From: Rhynchopus sp. YZ270_cl-10
Lineage: Eukaryota; Euglenozoa; Diplonemea; Diplonemida; Diplonemidae
Assembly (NCBI GenBank): GCA_964035575.1
Contig: OZ037861.1
Span: forward strand, 124,001 to 188,000
Direction: 5' to 3'
Length of the DNA: 64,000 bases
Position 1 is the stretch's first letter. Each line of letters begins with the position of its first letter. This document shows, piece by piece, positions 29,471-39,700 of this stretch. The notes under the pieces are model-generated. The model saw only the letters and a program-made list of their open reading frames with translations, was not told the origin of the DNA and made no database searches. A program made the position numbers and the translations under genes.

Positions 29471-29989
29471 CAATCAATAAATTGATAGTATATGGTGAGG
29501 GATCAACAAAAATGGTCCCATCTTTCTTTTTATGGTGTGTGTTTTGCAAAACGTAGAAAAGAAAAGTAAAATGCTTCGTGCACAAGTTGAAACTTCAGTA
29601 GATTGGTTTCTGACAATAACCCTGTTTCAGTCCTAAGAATCATACAGTTGTATTCAAAAGGGTGGACATCTTCAGTGATTTCCCTTTAGATGGTGGGTGA
29701 ATGTCGGGAAACCGATGTTCGTGCGAACATTTGGTGACCTTCTACTTCAGTTTTTTGGTTCGGGAAAACACAAAATACACAAGTTTTTGTTTCTCTATTC
29801 CTTTCTCTGTCCTTACTGGATGTAATGTCCGATCACCAGGAGGAAGAGTAACCTAAAGAGTCTTGGTCTTGAAGTCTGCAGCATGCAATTGCTACCAATC
29901 CAAACAAATACCTGCACATCCTGTTTGTGAAAAAAAATATTGTTTCATACAAAAATAAAAAAAGAGAAAAAAAAAAAAAAATGAAAGTA
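29471..29989. other. AT-rich insertion-derived sequence, no gene seen
   Basis: Begins with the second CAATCAATAAATTGATAG copy, then about 450 bases with no supported frame, ending in an A-run before array spacer sequence resumes at about 29980. Confidence 0.45.
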
Positions 29990-29995
29990 CGTTGC

Positions 29996-30427
29996 CATGG
30001 ATGTCCAAAGTACTTGAAGTACTTTTTTTGGATTTTTTATGGTACTTGAAGTACTTGACCCCCCTTTTTTTTCCTCTCAAAATGACAGTCAAGTACTTGA
30101 AGATTGATCAAGTACTTGACATAAATCAAGTACTTGATACCCTATTTTTTTTTTCTCGTACTTTTTTACTTTTTTACCCTCTGGCAGAGTCTGTCAAGTA
30201 CTTGTTTTCGCAAAAAAAACGTCAAGTACTTGATCAAGTACCCACTTTTTTTTTGTACTTGATCAAGTACTTGACGTTTTTTTTTGTGAAAAAAGTACTT
30301 GACAGAGGGAGAACAAGTAAAAAAGTACTAGAAAAAAAAATAGGGTGTCAAGTACTTGAAGTATCAAGTATTGGATTTTTTGGGGGATCAAGTACTTGAT
30401 ATACTTCAAGTACTTTGGACATCCATG
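29996..30427. mobile_element. 432-bp foldback element, CATGGATGTCC ends, 6-bp target duplication CGTTGC
   Basis: Ends CATGGATGTCCAAAGTACTT and perfect inverse at 30408-30427. The target CGTTGC is duplicated (29990-29995 and 30428-30433); the empty site GTACGTTGCGATG is visible in other units. The arms are rich in CAAGTACTTGA palindromes and pair along almost the whole length, centred near 30215. No coding capacity. It shares the CATGG start and 6-bp duplication with the 804-bp element. Confidence 0.85.
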
Positions 30428-30603
30428 CGTTGCGATGTTAAAGGAATGAAAATAAAAAACGATAAAACAGAGAGACACACACAGCAGGGTACACAGTCTG
30501 GACGATACACATGCTGGTCCGCCAAAGAATACAGAAACTCATCGGACCTACACGTTTTTCATCGACCCGAGACGTGTTGGCTGTGTCGCCGAAACTATGC
30601 AAA

Positions 30604-31087
30604 AAAGATCTCCCTATTAGTTCCTTCGCAAAAAGTAGCTGAAACGCACATAGCAATAGCTATGTGAATAGGGGACGAGGGAGGAGGGGAGGGGTTTCAA
30701 CATAGTACTATGTCGAGAAACAAATCAAGTGAAACGTCCTGCAATGCAATGCACACAAACATATGGGGATTGGCACTATTCTGCAAGCAGCACAATCTGC
30801 ACTAGGCACTTTCGGTGACAGGCACACTCAATCAAGCTTTCCTTTCCGGAATACCCACTAACGCAGTCGTCCTCGAGACACATCTCCGAATCCCCGCACA
30901 AAAACGGACACTAAAAGGGTTCAATGCTGGTGAGTTTCTTTTGAGGGTGTCAACATTTTCGCTAAACCCCCCTCCAGCATAATATCGAGTTAAAGACGGT
31001 AAGTAGACCTAGCCTGCGAGGTTTTTAGTATGAAACATACACACTCATTCTCGTATTATTAACTGAATAGTATGCAGGTAGGGGGGT
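30604..31087. other. Unit-specific replacement of the array 3' spacer
   Basis: In this unit the conserved spacer stops at the A-run after 30600 and resumes at about 31088 (ATCAAAAACAGC). The 480 bases between are unrelated to the other units and replace about 300 bases. No terminal repeats or gene found. A recombination or repair patch is likely. Confidence 0.5.
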
Positions 31088-31161
31088 TGACTACGGTAAT
31101 CAAAAACAGCAAAATTAAAACAACGTGTACACAACGTGGCACAGTTCTTGTCACATTGCAC

Positions 31162-32139
31162 TTATGCGGTGATACGCGGGGCCGATCTTCCGCCAATCGA
31201 AGCAGCAGTCGATCTCTTCATCTCGTTGATCTTCTTGTAGATCTTAATCATCTGGTCCAGAAGCTGCTCCTGCAGGTCTGTGATCTGCCTTGTTGTCGAC
31301 TTCTCCACACCAAACTCACGAGCAAGGCTCGAGAGCATGGCATTCAGTTGCTGCTGTGCGTCCTCACGAGCAGTGTCGTCAGGAACCTGCTTTCCGTTCT
31401 CTTCCTTTGTCAGAATCGACTTGGCCGCAAGGTCCTCCAACTGTGTGTGCTGCTCATCCTTCATGTTGTCGTAGAAGTACCCACGGATGTACCCGATGCA
31501 GTCCGCAGACGTGTATGCAACAGGGTTCCTTGAAACGTTGTCAGCAAACAAGTTGAACTTGTTCGCAAGGTTGTTCACAAACGACACAGAGTGCTCCGCC
31601 GTCTGTCCTGACAGCAGCGCAATCACCTCAGAGTTCACAGCGGAGAGCTTCACCGTTGACAATGTGACAGCAAAGACCAGTCCGTTCTGCAGATGTGTCT
31701 TCACACCGTCGCTGCGCAGGGTGTACGCATACACGAAGTAGTCGACGCGCACAATCGCACTGTGCATCAGAATGCATGCCATCCCAGACGATTCCTTCTC
31801 ACCTGCAGAAGCGTTCCCCAGCACAGCGTCAAGTGCTCCCAGAATCAGTCCCTTCAGCGCATTCAGGAAGTTTCCTCCAAACATGTCCTCAATCATTGCG
31901 TTCATCTTCTCAGAAGGCGCTGTCGACACGTTCACTTGCTGCTTCGAGTCCATCTTCACAATCGTAGCAATCGGCAGCAGCTTGTTCGCCGAGTTCGGTG
32001 TGATGAGTTTCATCTTGAACTCGGACTCCTTCGCCTTCAGCGTCGCAGTCAGCTGTGCAATCTCCTGCTTCATCTTTGCCTCAGCCTCGTCCTGCTGCTG
32101 CTCCATCGTCTTCACTGCCGAGGACACGGAGTTTCCCAT
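31162..32139 (-). CDS. Array gene copy I, type 1, the most diverged full type 1 copy
   Basis: 325 residues from the ATG at 32137-32139. Unique changes include SSAVKTMEQQQ at the first coiled coil, PIATIVKMD, QVNVSTAPSEK, RSDGVKTHL, GQTAEHSVSF, DNVSRNPVAY and KEENGKQVPDD. It has IKIYKKINEM and ends IGGRSAPRITA like copy C. Its position near the upstream edge of the array fits with edge copies being less homogenised. Confidence 0.87.
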   Translation of the reverse strand: MGNSVSSAVKTMEQQQDEAEAKMKQEIAQLTATLKAKESEFKMKLITPNSANKLLPIATIVKMDSKQQVNVSTAPSEKMNAMIEDMFGGNFLNALKGLILGALDAVLGNASAGEKESSGMACILMHSAIVRVDYFVYAYTLRSDGVKTHLQNGLVFAVTLSTVKLSAVNSEVIALLSGQTAEHSVSFVNNLANKFNLFADNVSRNPVAYTSADCIGYIRGYFYDNMKDEQHTQLEDLAAKSILTKEENGKQVPDDTAREDAQQQLNAMLSSLAREFGVEKSTTRQITDLQEQLLDQMIKIYKKINEMKRSTAASIGGRSAPRITA

Positions 32140-32243
32140 TGTGCTTCTGTTGTGTGTGTGTGCGTTAAGTTGTATCTGCGAGTGGTCGAGTGAGGTGACG
32201 TGGGAGGGAGGAACAAGGCAGAAATAACAAACAACCAAACACA

Positions 32244-32251
32244 CCTTTATA
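32244..32251 (-). promoter_or_regulatory. TATA-like box of copy I
   Basis: TATAAAGG on the minus strand, 105 bases before the ATG of copy I. Confidence 0.55.
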
Positions 32252-32975
32252 ATATGTGGACTTACGTAAACGTTGCATAAACACAAGCACAGACACGACG
32301 ACGAGCGTGTTCCCACACTCCGTGTCTCTGCTGTTAAAATTGCGAAAAGCGAAGTAAAACAAGTTACATCATTATGTGTACATGGATGGCACACGTTGCC
32401 AGGCACTCGGAATTACCGGGTCCAAACGTGTCCTTACCGGGAATTTTCTGGTACAACCTGCATTACCGGTTAGCAAAACATCCTGGGAACACCCGATACC
32501 CGATAACTTGCACCATCCATGAAGTTATGCAAAAAAGAAAAAAGAAGAAAAGAAAAGAAAAATAAAACAGACGGAAAAAATGAAAGTACGTTGCGATGTT
32601 AAAGGAATGAAAATAAAAAACGATAAAGCAGAAAGACACACACAGCAGGGTACACAGTCTGGACGATACACATGCTGGTCCGCCAAAGAATACAGAAACT
32701 CATCGGACCTACACGTTTTTCATCGACCCGAGACGTGTTGGCTGTGTGGCCGAAACTATGCAAAAAAAGACAAACTCAAAATAGGGTTACAAAAGTTAAA
32801 ACACTGCACGCATCCCTCTCTGTGGGGAAGGGTCAGTGCATGGGGAGACATCGTGCCGCAGCCAACAGTGTAAGTTGGTGCTGCACGTGTGCTCTTGGGT
32901 GAAAGAAAATAGTCAAAAACAGCAAATCATAAAACAACGTGTACACAACGTGGCACAGTTCTTGTCACATTGCAC

Positions 32976-33170
32976 TTATGCGGTGATACGTGGAGCAGTG
33001 ATTCCGTCAATCGAAGCAGCAGTCGATCTCTTCATCTCGTTGATCTTCTTGTAGACCTTGATCATCTGGTCCAGAAGCTGCTCCTGCAGGTCTGTGATCT
33101 GCGACGTGGTCGACTTCTCAATGCTGAACTCGCGCGCAACACTTGCAAGCATCGTGAGCTGCTCCTGTCC
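32976..33170 (-). pseudogene. Truncated array gene copy J (C-terminal 58-65 codons only)
   Basis: Only the last part of the gene remains, from about LASVAREFSIEK to ITAPRITA. Homology stops near 33170, where unrelated sequence begins. It is a mosaic: the SIEKSTTSQ and GITAPRITA parts are type 2, but VYKKINEM is type 1. It occupies the position where a type 2 copy is expected and marks the upstream edge of the array. Confidence 0.8.
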
Positions 33171-33333
33171 GTACGGGTAATACAAAGCTCCACCCAAAGA
33201 AAACTTTATCCGGGCCAGAATACCGTTCAGCCATAGTTCTAATACAAGCGTTGACAAGCCAAGTAACTGGGGGGTTTGGCATTTTGCTAAGGGCGAGACC
33301 AAAACCTTCCGTCGCTCTCCAACTACCACGTAT

Positions 33334-34272
33334 TCAATTGGCGCGCAACCCTAGCGGTCGCTCCATCTCGGCAATTTTTCTGTAGATATCTGTCATCTGG
33401 TCTAGAAGGTCCTCCTGCTCACGGTGGACCTGCCGAAGTGTAGTACGGTCTTCGATGGCCTCACGGGAAAGTGTCGCGAGCATCCTGTTCAAACGCGTCT
33501 GGAGCTCCGGAGGACCGGCAGGAGCTTTGAGTAGGATGCGGTGTTTGCACTCGTCGCATTGGTCGTCCATGAAGTCCATCTGTTCGTCTGTCAGAGCATC
33601 GTAGAAGTAGGTGCAGATGTACGTGATGCAGTCGCATGCGGAGTACGCTACTGCGTTCTTTTCAATCGCATCCACGAAGCCCTGGAAAATGCGCGATTGT
33701 CTGTTCATAAACATGACAGCGTTCTCCGCACTTCTTCCAGACACAAAGGCAATCAGCTCCCGAGATGCACTGCGTAACTTTACTGTCGATATTGCAACTG
33801 CAAAGACAAGCCCATTCTGTAGCTTTGTTATTACCCCGTCGGTGCGCAGGGTGTACGCGTACATAAAGTAGTCCACGCGAACAATCGCACTGTGCAGCAG
33901 AATGCATGCCATACCCTCCACCTCCTTCTCCCCGACAGAAGTGTTGCCCAGCACGCTTGATACCGTTAACAGTGCAAGGCCCTTCAGCGCCCTCAGAAAA
34001 TACTCCCCAAACATGCTTTCCACGACACTGTCCATGCGGGTTGACGGCGCGGTCGATACATTCACCTGACACCGCGACCGTAAACGTGTGATTGAGTCGG
34101 TTGGCACAATTTTGCTGTTCGGGCAGTCAGGTTGAATTAGTTTCAGCAAGAACTCCCCCTCCTTCGCCTTTAGTGTAGCCGAGAGCTGTGCCAACTCGAG
34201 CCTCATGTCTTCAGCCGCTTTATTCTCAGCAACTTCAAGTTTCTTCGCACGTGCTGACATTGTCTGCCCCAT
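33334..34272 (-). CDS. Divergent paralogue K of the array family
   Basis: 312 residues from the ATG at 34270-34272. It starts MGQTMSARAKK, keeping Gly2 and Ser6 for myristoylation, then a coiled coil with AQLSATLKAKEGEF as in type 2. The core is kept as GMACILLHSAIVRVDYFMYAYTLRTDG, and the module as YSACDCITYICTYFYDALT. The linker is different (CDECKHRILLKAPAGPPEL, with an extra Cys pair), and the C-terminal helix reads EQEDLLDQMTDIYRKIAEM. Identity to the array copies is roughly 45-50 percent by eye. It lacks the TATA-like block; instead a pyrimidine tract (CCTCTTCCTCTCACACC) with CACAG lies upstream. It is a single-copy sister gene, useful for spotting conserved residues. Confidence 0.87.
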   Translation of the reverse strand: MGQTMSARAKKLEVAENKAAEDMRLELAQLSATLKAKEGEFLLKLIQPDCPNSKIVPTDSITRLRSRCQVNVSTAPSTRMDSVVESMFGEYFLRALKGLALLTVSSVLGNTSVGEKEVEGMACILLHSAIVRVDYFMYAYTLRTDGVITKLQNGLVFAVAISTVKLRSASRELIAFVSGRSAENAVMFMNRQSRIFQGFVDAIEKNAVAYSACDCITYICTYFYDALTDEQMDFMDDQCDECKHRILLKAPAGPPELQTRLNRMLATLSREAIEDRTTLRQVHREQEDLLDQMTDIYRKIAEMERPLGLRAN

Positions 34273-35165
34273 CCCGTGTCGTGTCCACAGTTGCGCCGAA
34301 TCTCGACGTCTCTTATGTCTGTGAAATTCCTGTGAAGTGGTGTGAGAGGAAGAGGAATCGTGGAAGGGTGGCGGCCTGAGTACATGAAGTACAGCATGCT
34401 CATTGGGGTCATGAGGTGCTCCTAATCCAAAATATTATTGAAACACACACAATTATAAACAATCGAAATAACATCAAGCCTCGTTCGGAGCGTCGCAGAA
34501 ATATTTGGAATAAAATTAGTGGCGTAAAGTATGACCTGAACTTCTGGTCATCTCTAAGGCAACTGCGGGTGAAAAACACCCTCAGAGGAGTGGGTCACAG
34601 AGGGCCTGTGGGCCGAAAAACGACCCAGAAGCCACCCCAGAATACAAAAAAAATGGGGAAAAAATAGTGAAAAAAAACGGCTTTAAAAAAAAAAAAAAAA
34701 AAAAAAACACTTTTTTGTTTCTCTGTAACCTCTTCACGCTTTTTCAGGTTTTGGCCATGTTGGGCAAAATAGCGGTTTTTCAAGAAAAAAACCAAAAAAC
34801 GGCATATTTTTTGACATCACAAAACCTCCATTGGCAAAGGACCGCCCCCGGGCAGCACTGCCACCGTTGCTCTGACCACATTCTCAGTCATATTTTTGCT
34901 TAAAACCCCCGAAAAAGGACCCCCGAACCCCAATCTTTCCAAATTTCCACCACATCCCCACCCAAACCCCGCAAAAACACGACACAAAATCGTCTTATAA
35001 AACACACTTTTTTCAAAAAGGTCATTATGGAACCTGCAAACCCGCAAACCCGGGGGGCGAATGCAAATACAACAAAAAAAAACCAGGGTAGATCCTTATT
35101 TTCGCTAAAAACGCTAAAAATCCCAGATTTATTTTCGTTTTTTTTTTCCTTTTTTTTCCCCTGGT
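34273..35165. other. Intergenic, AT-rich with a long A-run, no gene seen
   Basis: Holds the leader of gene K (about 34275-34380) and the 3' flank of the MYND gene. An A-run of about 23 bases sits at 34685-34707, and purine/pyrimidine-rich low-complexity sequence follows. No supported frame. Confidence 0.5.
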
Positions 35166-36110
35166 TCACACAAGAGGTCTGACCTGCACAATTTTCTCTG
35201 TTGAGACTGAGATTTGTGTTGTACCTCCTTCGATACTGACAGCCATCCGCCCAGGAGTGGCTGGCCCAACAATGCGTACAATCATCCCATTCAACTCCGG
35301 CTTCGCCTTTATCCCCCTTAAGAGCACCCGATCTCCCGCATCGTGCTGCCCCGGTTTTTTACAGAACTTCGAATGACCTGCCTCTTGCTGCTTCGCTGCG
35401 CATTCTGACGAACAGTAGAATGCTTTATTGCAGACGAGACACTTTTTTAGTGTCGTTGTCTCGAGGATGGCTCCGCAAGCATCGCACGTATCCCCCCCGA
35501 CGGAGATGAGCTTTTCTAAGTCAGTTTCGGATAGTGCCGTCCCACCCGCCCCAATGGGCAGCCGCAACTTCTTCACTTCATCTTCTTGTAGTGAACCATC
35601 AGACCGGCGACTTTGTGGCATTGGCCCACAGGTGTTTCGGTTCACCATCCTATCTAAGTTGTATTTGCACCTCCCGTGAATTTTCGTCAGCAGTTCCCCA
35701 GTGCCATGGTTCATCACAGTTCCCCCACCATCCACGAAACAGAACTCCTTCCCCTTCTCAGATTCCTTCTCTTGAATGTCCAGCCCCTCTCGGTATAACG
35801 CTGCTGCCTCCACCCGTTCCATGTTGCCCCAGTTGAGAAGCCCTAAAGCAAAGCACGCTTCTGCTCTGAACGCGCTAACTTCTGACAAATCGTCCTTTAT
35901 CTCCCGTAGAAAGGCAAGGTGGTCCTCTGTGGGAGGGAAATATTTCTCGCAAAGGATGGATGTGAATCCGTGGTACACCTGCCACCGCATAAAATGCCAT
36001 CTGTCTTCGTTTACTCTGCAGGCTGCCAAGTAGGCGTCAGCGGACCCACGGTAGTCTCCTTTTTGGAAGAGGGCCGGTCCCAGTAATCCTAACCGCTGAA
36101 ACTCATCCAT
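35166..36110 (-). CDS. TPR-like and MYND zinc-finger protein
   Basis: 314 residues from the ATG at 36108-36110 (MDEFQRLGLLGPALFQKGDY). Residues 5-115 look like two or three tetratricopeptide-type helical hairpins (GDYRGSADAYLAACRV; EACFALGLLNWGNMERVEAAALYREGLDI). A MYND finger follows with the full C6HC set: Cys209, Cys212, Cys224, Cys227, Cys233, Cys237, His246 and Cys250. The C-terminal 60 residues (GDRVLLRGIKAKPELNGMIVRI) form a small SH3-like beta domain that often accompanies MYND in protist proteins. MYND fingers bind proline-rich peptides, so an adaptor role is likely; there is no SET domain. The four in-frame codons before this ATG begin with GTG and are leader. Pyrimidine tracts ending in AG lie 60-150 bases upstream. 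It is the most upstream gene of the minus-strand cluster in this window. Confidence 0.88.
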   Translation of the reverse strand: MDEFQRLGLLGPALFQKGDYRGSADAYLAACRVNEDRWHFMRWQVYHGFTSILCEKYFPPTEDHLAFLREIKDDLSEVSAFRAEACFALGLLNWGNMERVEAAALYREGLDIQEKESEKGKEFCFVDGGGTVMNHGTGELLTKIHGRCKYNLDRMVNRNTCGPMPQSRRSDGSLQEDEVKKLRLPIGAGGTALSETDLEKLISVGGDTCDACGAILETTTLKKCLVCNKAFYCSSECAAKQQEAGHSKFCKKPGQHDAGDRVLLRGIKAKPELNGMIVRIVGPATPGRMAVSIEGGTTQISVSTEKIVQVRPLV

Positions 36111-36733
36111 ATTGAGGGGCACGGGAATGAACTACCCTTTTGTGCGAAAGTGGCGGGAGGGAGGGGGGTGGGGGGGTTGTTAATAGCAGACCAAAAGGTG
36201 TCTCTCAGAGCTCTGTTGTGTGTCGCTTGATGACCAGGACAAAAGGTACTGAGGAGAAGTGCGGAGAGGCGGGAAGTGATGGGGGAGGGGGAGGGGGGAA
36301 GACTACATAATACGATGCCGCTGCACAAGCTGTATGCATTCGCGAGGAAAACTCCCTTTCCATTTACGTTTTTTGGCCGCCCCTCCCACGGTGTTTTCCG
36401 AGGCCCTCGAGGGAGCTCTGTTCCTGACCATGCACATCTATAGAGTTATGGATGGAAAAAAACAATGTGTGTAATTTCAGCTGTCATCAAGTCGGAAAAT
36501 GAATGGAACCATACTCCTGAGCTGTCCCATCAGCACAAATACATCTCTTGTAGTCCAAGGTACTCACTGCCATCTACGGAGACCGCACTGAAAGCTGCTC
36601 ATGATCCCACTCGTTGCTATTGATCCTCATAATCTGCTTCTTGTGGGATTCAAGGTTCCTTCGATAGGTGTCCAGGGGGAGAGTTTTACTGACAGACTTT
36701 GCCACACGCATCTTACTAACGCATCGTGTACAA
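36111..36733. other. Upstream region of the MYND gene; possible start of the minus-strand gene cluster
   Basis: Pyrimidine-rich (minus strand) to about 36300, then ordinary sequence with no gene. A plus-strand ATG at 36601 opens a frame that runs directly into the 14-bp minisatellite, with no family match. Repeat DNA follows to the window end. Confidence 0.45.
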
Positions 36734-39700
36734 GGCGTCGGTTTAAACGCGTCGGTTTCAACGCGTCGGATTCAACGCGTCGGATTCAACGCGTCGGTTT
36801 TAACGCGTCAGTTTCAACGCGTTGGTTTCAGCGCGTCGGTTTCAACGCGACGGTTTCAACGCGTCGGTTTCAACGCGTCGGTTGCAACGTGTCGGTTTCA
36901 ACGCGTCGGTTTCAACGCGCCGGATTCAACGCGTCGGTTTCAACGCGTCGGTTTTAACGCGTCGGTTTTAACGCGTCGGTTGCAGCGCGTCGGTTTCAAC
37001 GCGTCCGTTGTAACGCGTCAGTTTCAACGCGTTGGTTTCAACGCGTAGGTTTCAACGCGTCGGTTTCAACGCGTAGGTTTCCACGCGTCCGTTTCAACGC
37101 GTCGGTTTTAACGCGTCGGTTTCAACGCGTAGGTTTCAACGCGCCGGATTCAACGCGTCGGTTTCAACGCGTCGGTTTTAACGCGTCGGTTTTAACGCGT
37201 CGGTTGCAGCGCGTCGGTTTCAACGCGTCCGTTGTAACGCGTCGGTTTCAACGCGTCGGTTTCAACGCGCCGGATTCAACGCGTCGGTTTCAACGCGTCG
37301 GTTTCAACGCGCCGGATTCAACGCGTCGGTTTCAACGCGTCGGTTTTAACGCGTCGGTTGCAGCGCGTCGGTTTCAACGCGTCGGTTTCAACGCGTAGGT
37401 TTCAACGCGTCGGTTTCAACGCGTAGGTTTCCACGCGTCCGTTTCAACGCGTCGGTTTTAACGCGTCGGTTTCAACGCGTAGGTTTCAACGCGTCGGTTT
37501 CAACGCGTAGGTTTCAACGCGTCGGTTTCAACGCGTCGGTTTCAACGCGTCGGTTTCAACGCGTCGGTTTCAACGCGACGGTTTCAACGCGTCGGTTTTG
37601 ACGCGTCGGTTTCAACGCGTAGGTTTCAACGCGTCGGTTTCAACGCGTCGGTTTCAACGCGTAGGTTTCAACGCGTCGGTTTCAACGCGTAGGTTTCAAC
37701 GCGTAGGTTTCAACGCGTCGGTTTCAACGCGTCGGTTTCAACACGTCGGTTTCAACGCGTCGGTTTCAACGTGACGGTTTCAACGCGTCGGTTTTAACGC
37801 GTCGGTTGCAACGCGTCGGTTTCAACGCGTCGGTTTCAACGCGTCGGTTTCAACGTGACGGTTTCAACGCGTCGGTTGCAGGGCGTCGGTTTCAACGCGT
37901 CGGTTTCAACGCGTAGGTTTCAACGCGTCGGTTTCAACGCGTCGGTTTCAACGCGTAGGTTTCAACGCGTCGGTTTCAACGCGACGGTTTCAACGCGTCG
38001 GTTTTGACGCGTCGGTTTCAACGCGTAGGTTTTAACGCGTCGGTTTCAACGCGTCGGTTTCAACGCGTCGGTTTCCACGCGTCCGTTTCAACGCGTCGGT
38101 TTTAACGCGTCGGTTTCAACGCGTAGGTTTCAACGCGTCGGTTTCAACGCGTAGGTTTCAACGCGTCGGTTTCAACGCGTAGGTTTCAACGCGTCGGTTT
38201 CAACGCGACGGTTTCAACGCGTCGGTTTTGACGCGTCGGTTTCAACGCGTAGGTTTTAACGCGTCGGTTTCAACGCGTCGGTTTCAACGCGTAGGTTTCA
38301 ACGCGTCGGTTTCAACGCGTAGGTTTCAACGCGTCGGTTTCAACGCGTCGGTTTCAACGCGTAGGTTTCAACGCGTCGGTTTCAACGCGTAGGTTTCAAC
38401 GCGTCGGTTTCAACGCGACGGTTTCAACGCGTCGGTTTTGACGCGTCGGTTTCAACGCGTAGGTTTTAACGCGTCGGTTTCAACGCGTCGGTTTCAACGC
38501 GTAGGTTTCAACGCGTCGGTTTCAACGCGTAGGTTTCAACGCGTCGGTTTCAACGCGTCGGTTTCAACGCGTAGGTTTCAACGCGACGGTTTCAACGCGT
38601 CGGTTTTGACGCGTCGGTTTCAACGCGTAGGTTTCAACGCGTCGGTTTCAACGCGTCGGTTTCAACGCGTAGGTTTCAACGCGTCGGTTTCAACGCGTAG
38701 GTTTCAACGCGTCGGTTTCAACGCGTCGGTTTCAACGCGTAGGTTTCAACGCGTCGGTTTCAACGCGACGGTTTCAACGCGTCGGTTTTGACGCGTCGGT
38801 TTCAACGCGTCGGTTTCAACGTGACGGTTTCAACGCGTCGGTTGCAGGGCGTCGGTTTCAACGCGTCGGTTTCCACGCGTCCGTTTCAACGCGTCGGTTT
38901 TAACGTGTCGGTTTCAACGCGTCGGTTTCAACGCGTAGGTTTCAACGCGTCGGTTTCAACGCGACGGTTTCAACGCGTCGGTTTCAACGTGACGGTTACA
39001 ACGCGTCGGTTTTAACGCGTCGGTTGCAACGCGTCGGTTTCAACGCGTCGGTTTCAACGCGTCGGTTTCAACGTGACGGTTTCAACGCGTCGGTTGCAGG
39101 GCGTCGGTTTCAACGCGTCGGTTTCCACGCGTCCGTTTCAACGCGTCGGTTTTAACGCGTCGGTTTCAACGCGTCGGTTTCAACGCGTCGGTTTCAACGC
39201 GTAGGTTTCAACGCGTAGGTTTCAACGCGTCGGTTTTAACGCGTCGGTTTCAACGCGTCGGTTTCAACGCGTCGGTTTCAACGCGTCGGTTTCAACGCGT
39301 CGGTTTTAACGCGTCGGTTTCAACGCGTAGGTTTCAACGCGTCGGTTTCAACGCGTAGGTTTCAACGCGTCGGTTTCAACGCGACGGTTTCAACGCGTCG
39401 GTTTTGACGCGTCGGTTTCAACGCGTAGGTTTTAACGCGTCGGTTTCAACGCGTCGGTTTCAACGCGTAGGTTTCAACGCGTCGGTTTCAACGCGACGGT
39501 TTCAACGCGTCGGTTTTGACGCGTCGGTTTCAACGCGTAGGTTTTAACGCGTCGGTTTCAACGCGTCGGTTTCAACGCGTAGGTTTCAACGCGTCGGTTT
39601 CAACGCGACGGTTTCAACGCGTAGGTTTTGACGCGTCGGTTTCAACGCGTAGGTTTCAACGCGTCGGTTTCAACGCGTCGGTTTCAACGCGTAGGTTTCA

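Larger units (their letters stand above)
5140..33170 (-). repeat. Tandem gene array: alternating type 1 / type 2 units (dimeric repeat about 3.63 kb)
   Basis: Start codons fall at 6946, 8762, 10589, 12963, 14792, 16601, 26158, 27963 and 32139, with a truncated copy near 33170. Undisturbed spacing is 1.81-1.83 kb. Types alternate 1-2-1-2-1-2-(insertion)-1-2-1-2. Larger gaps are explained by a 450-bp coding expansion plus a 105-bp element (C to D), a 7.73-kb element (F to G) and 2.4 kb of insertions and replaced spacer (H to I). Coding and flanking sequence repeat together, including the promoter and a noncoding 3' spacer. Confidence 0.9.

Noticed and set aside
36601-36957. Plus-strand frame from ATG 36601 into the minisatellite (RRFQRVGFNASVST repeats)
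   Set aside because: The repeat part follows from the 14-bp period, and the 40 residues before it match nothing and lack a leader signal.
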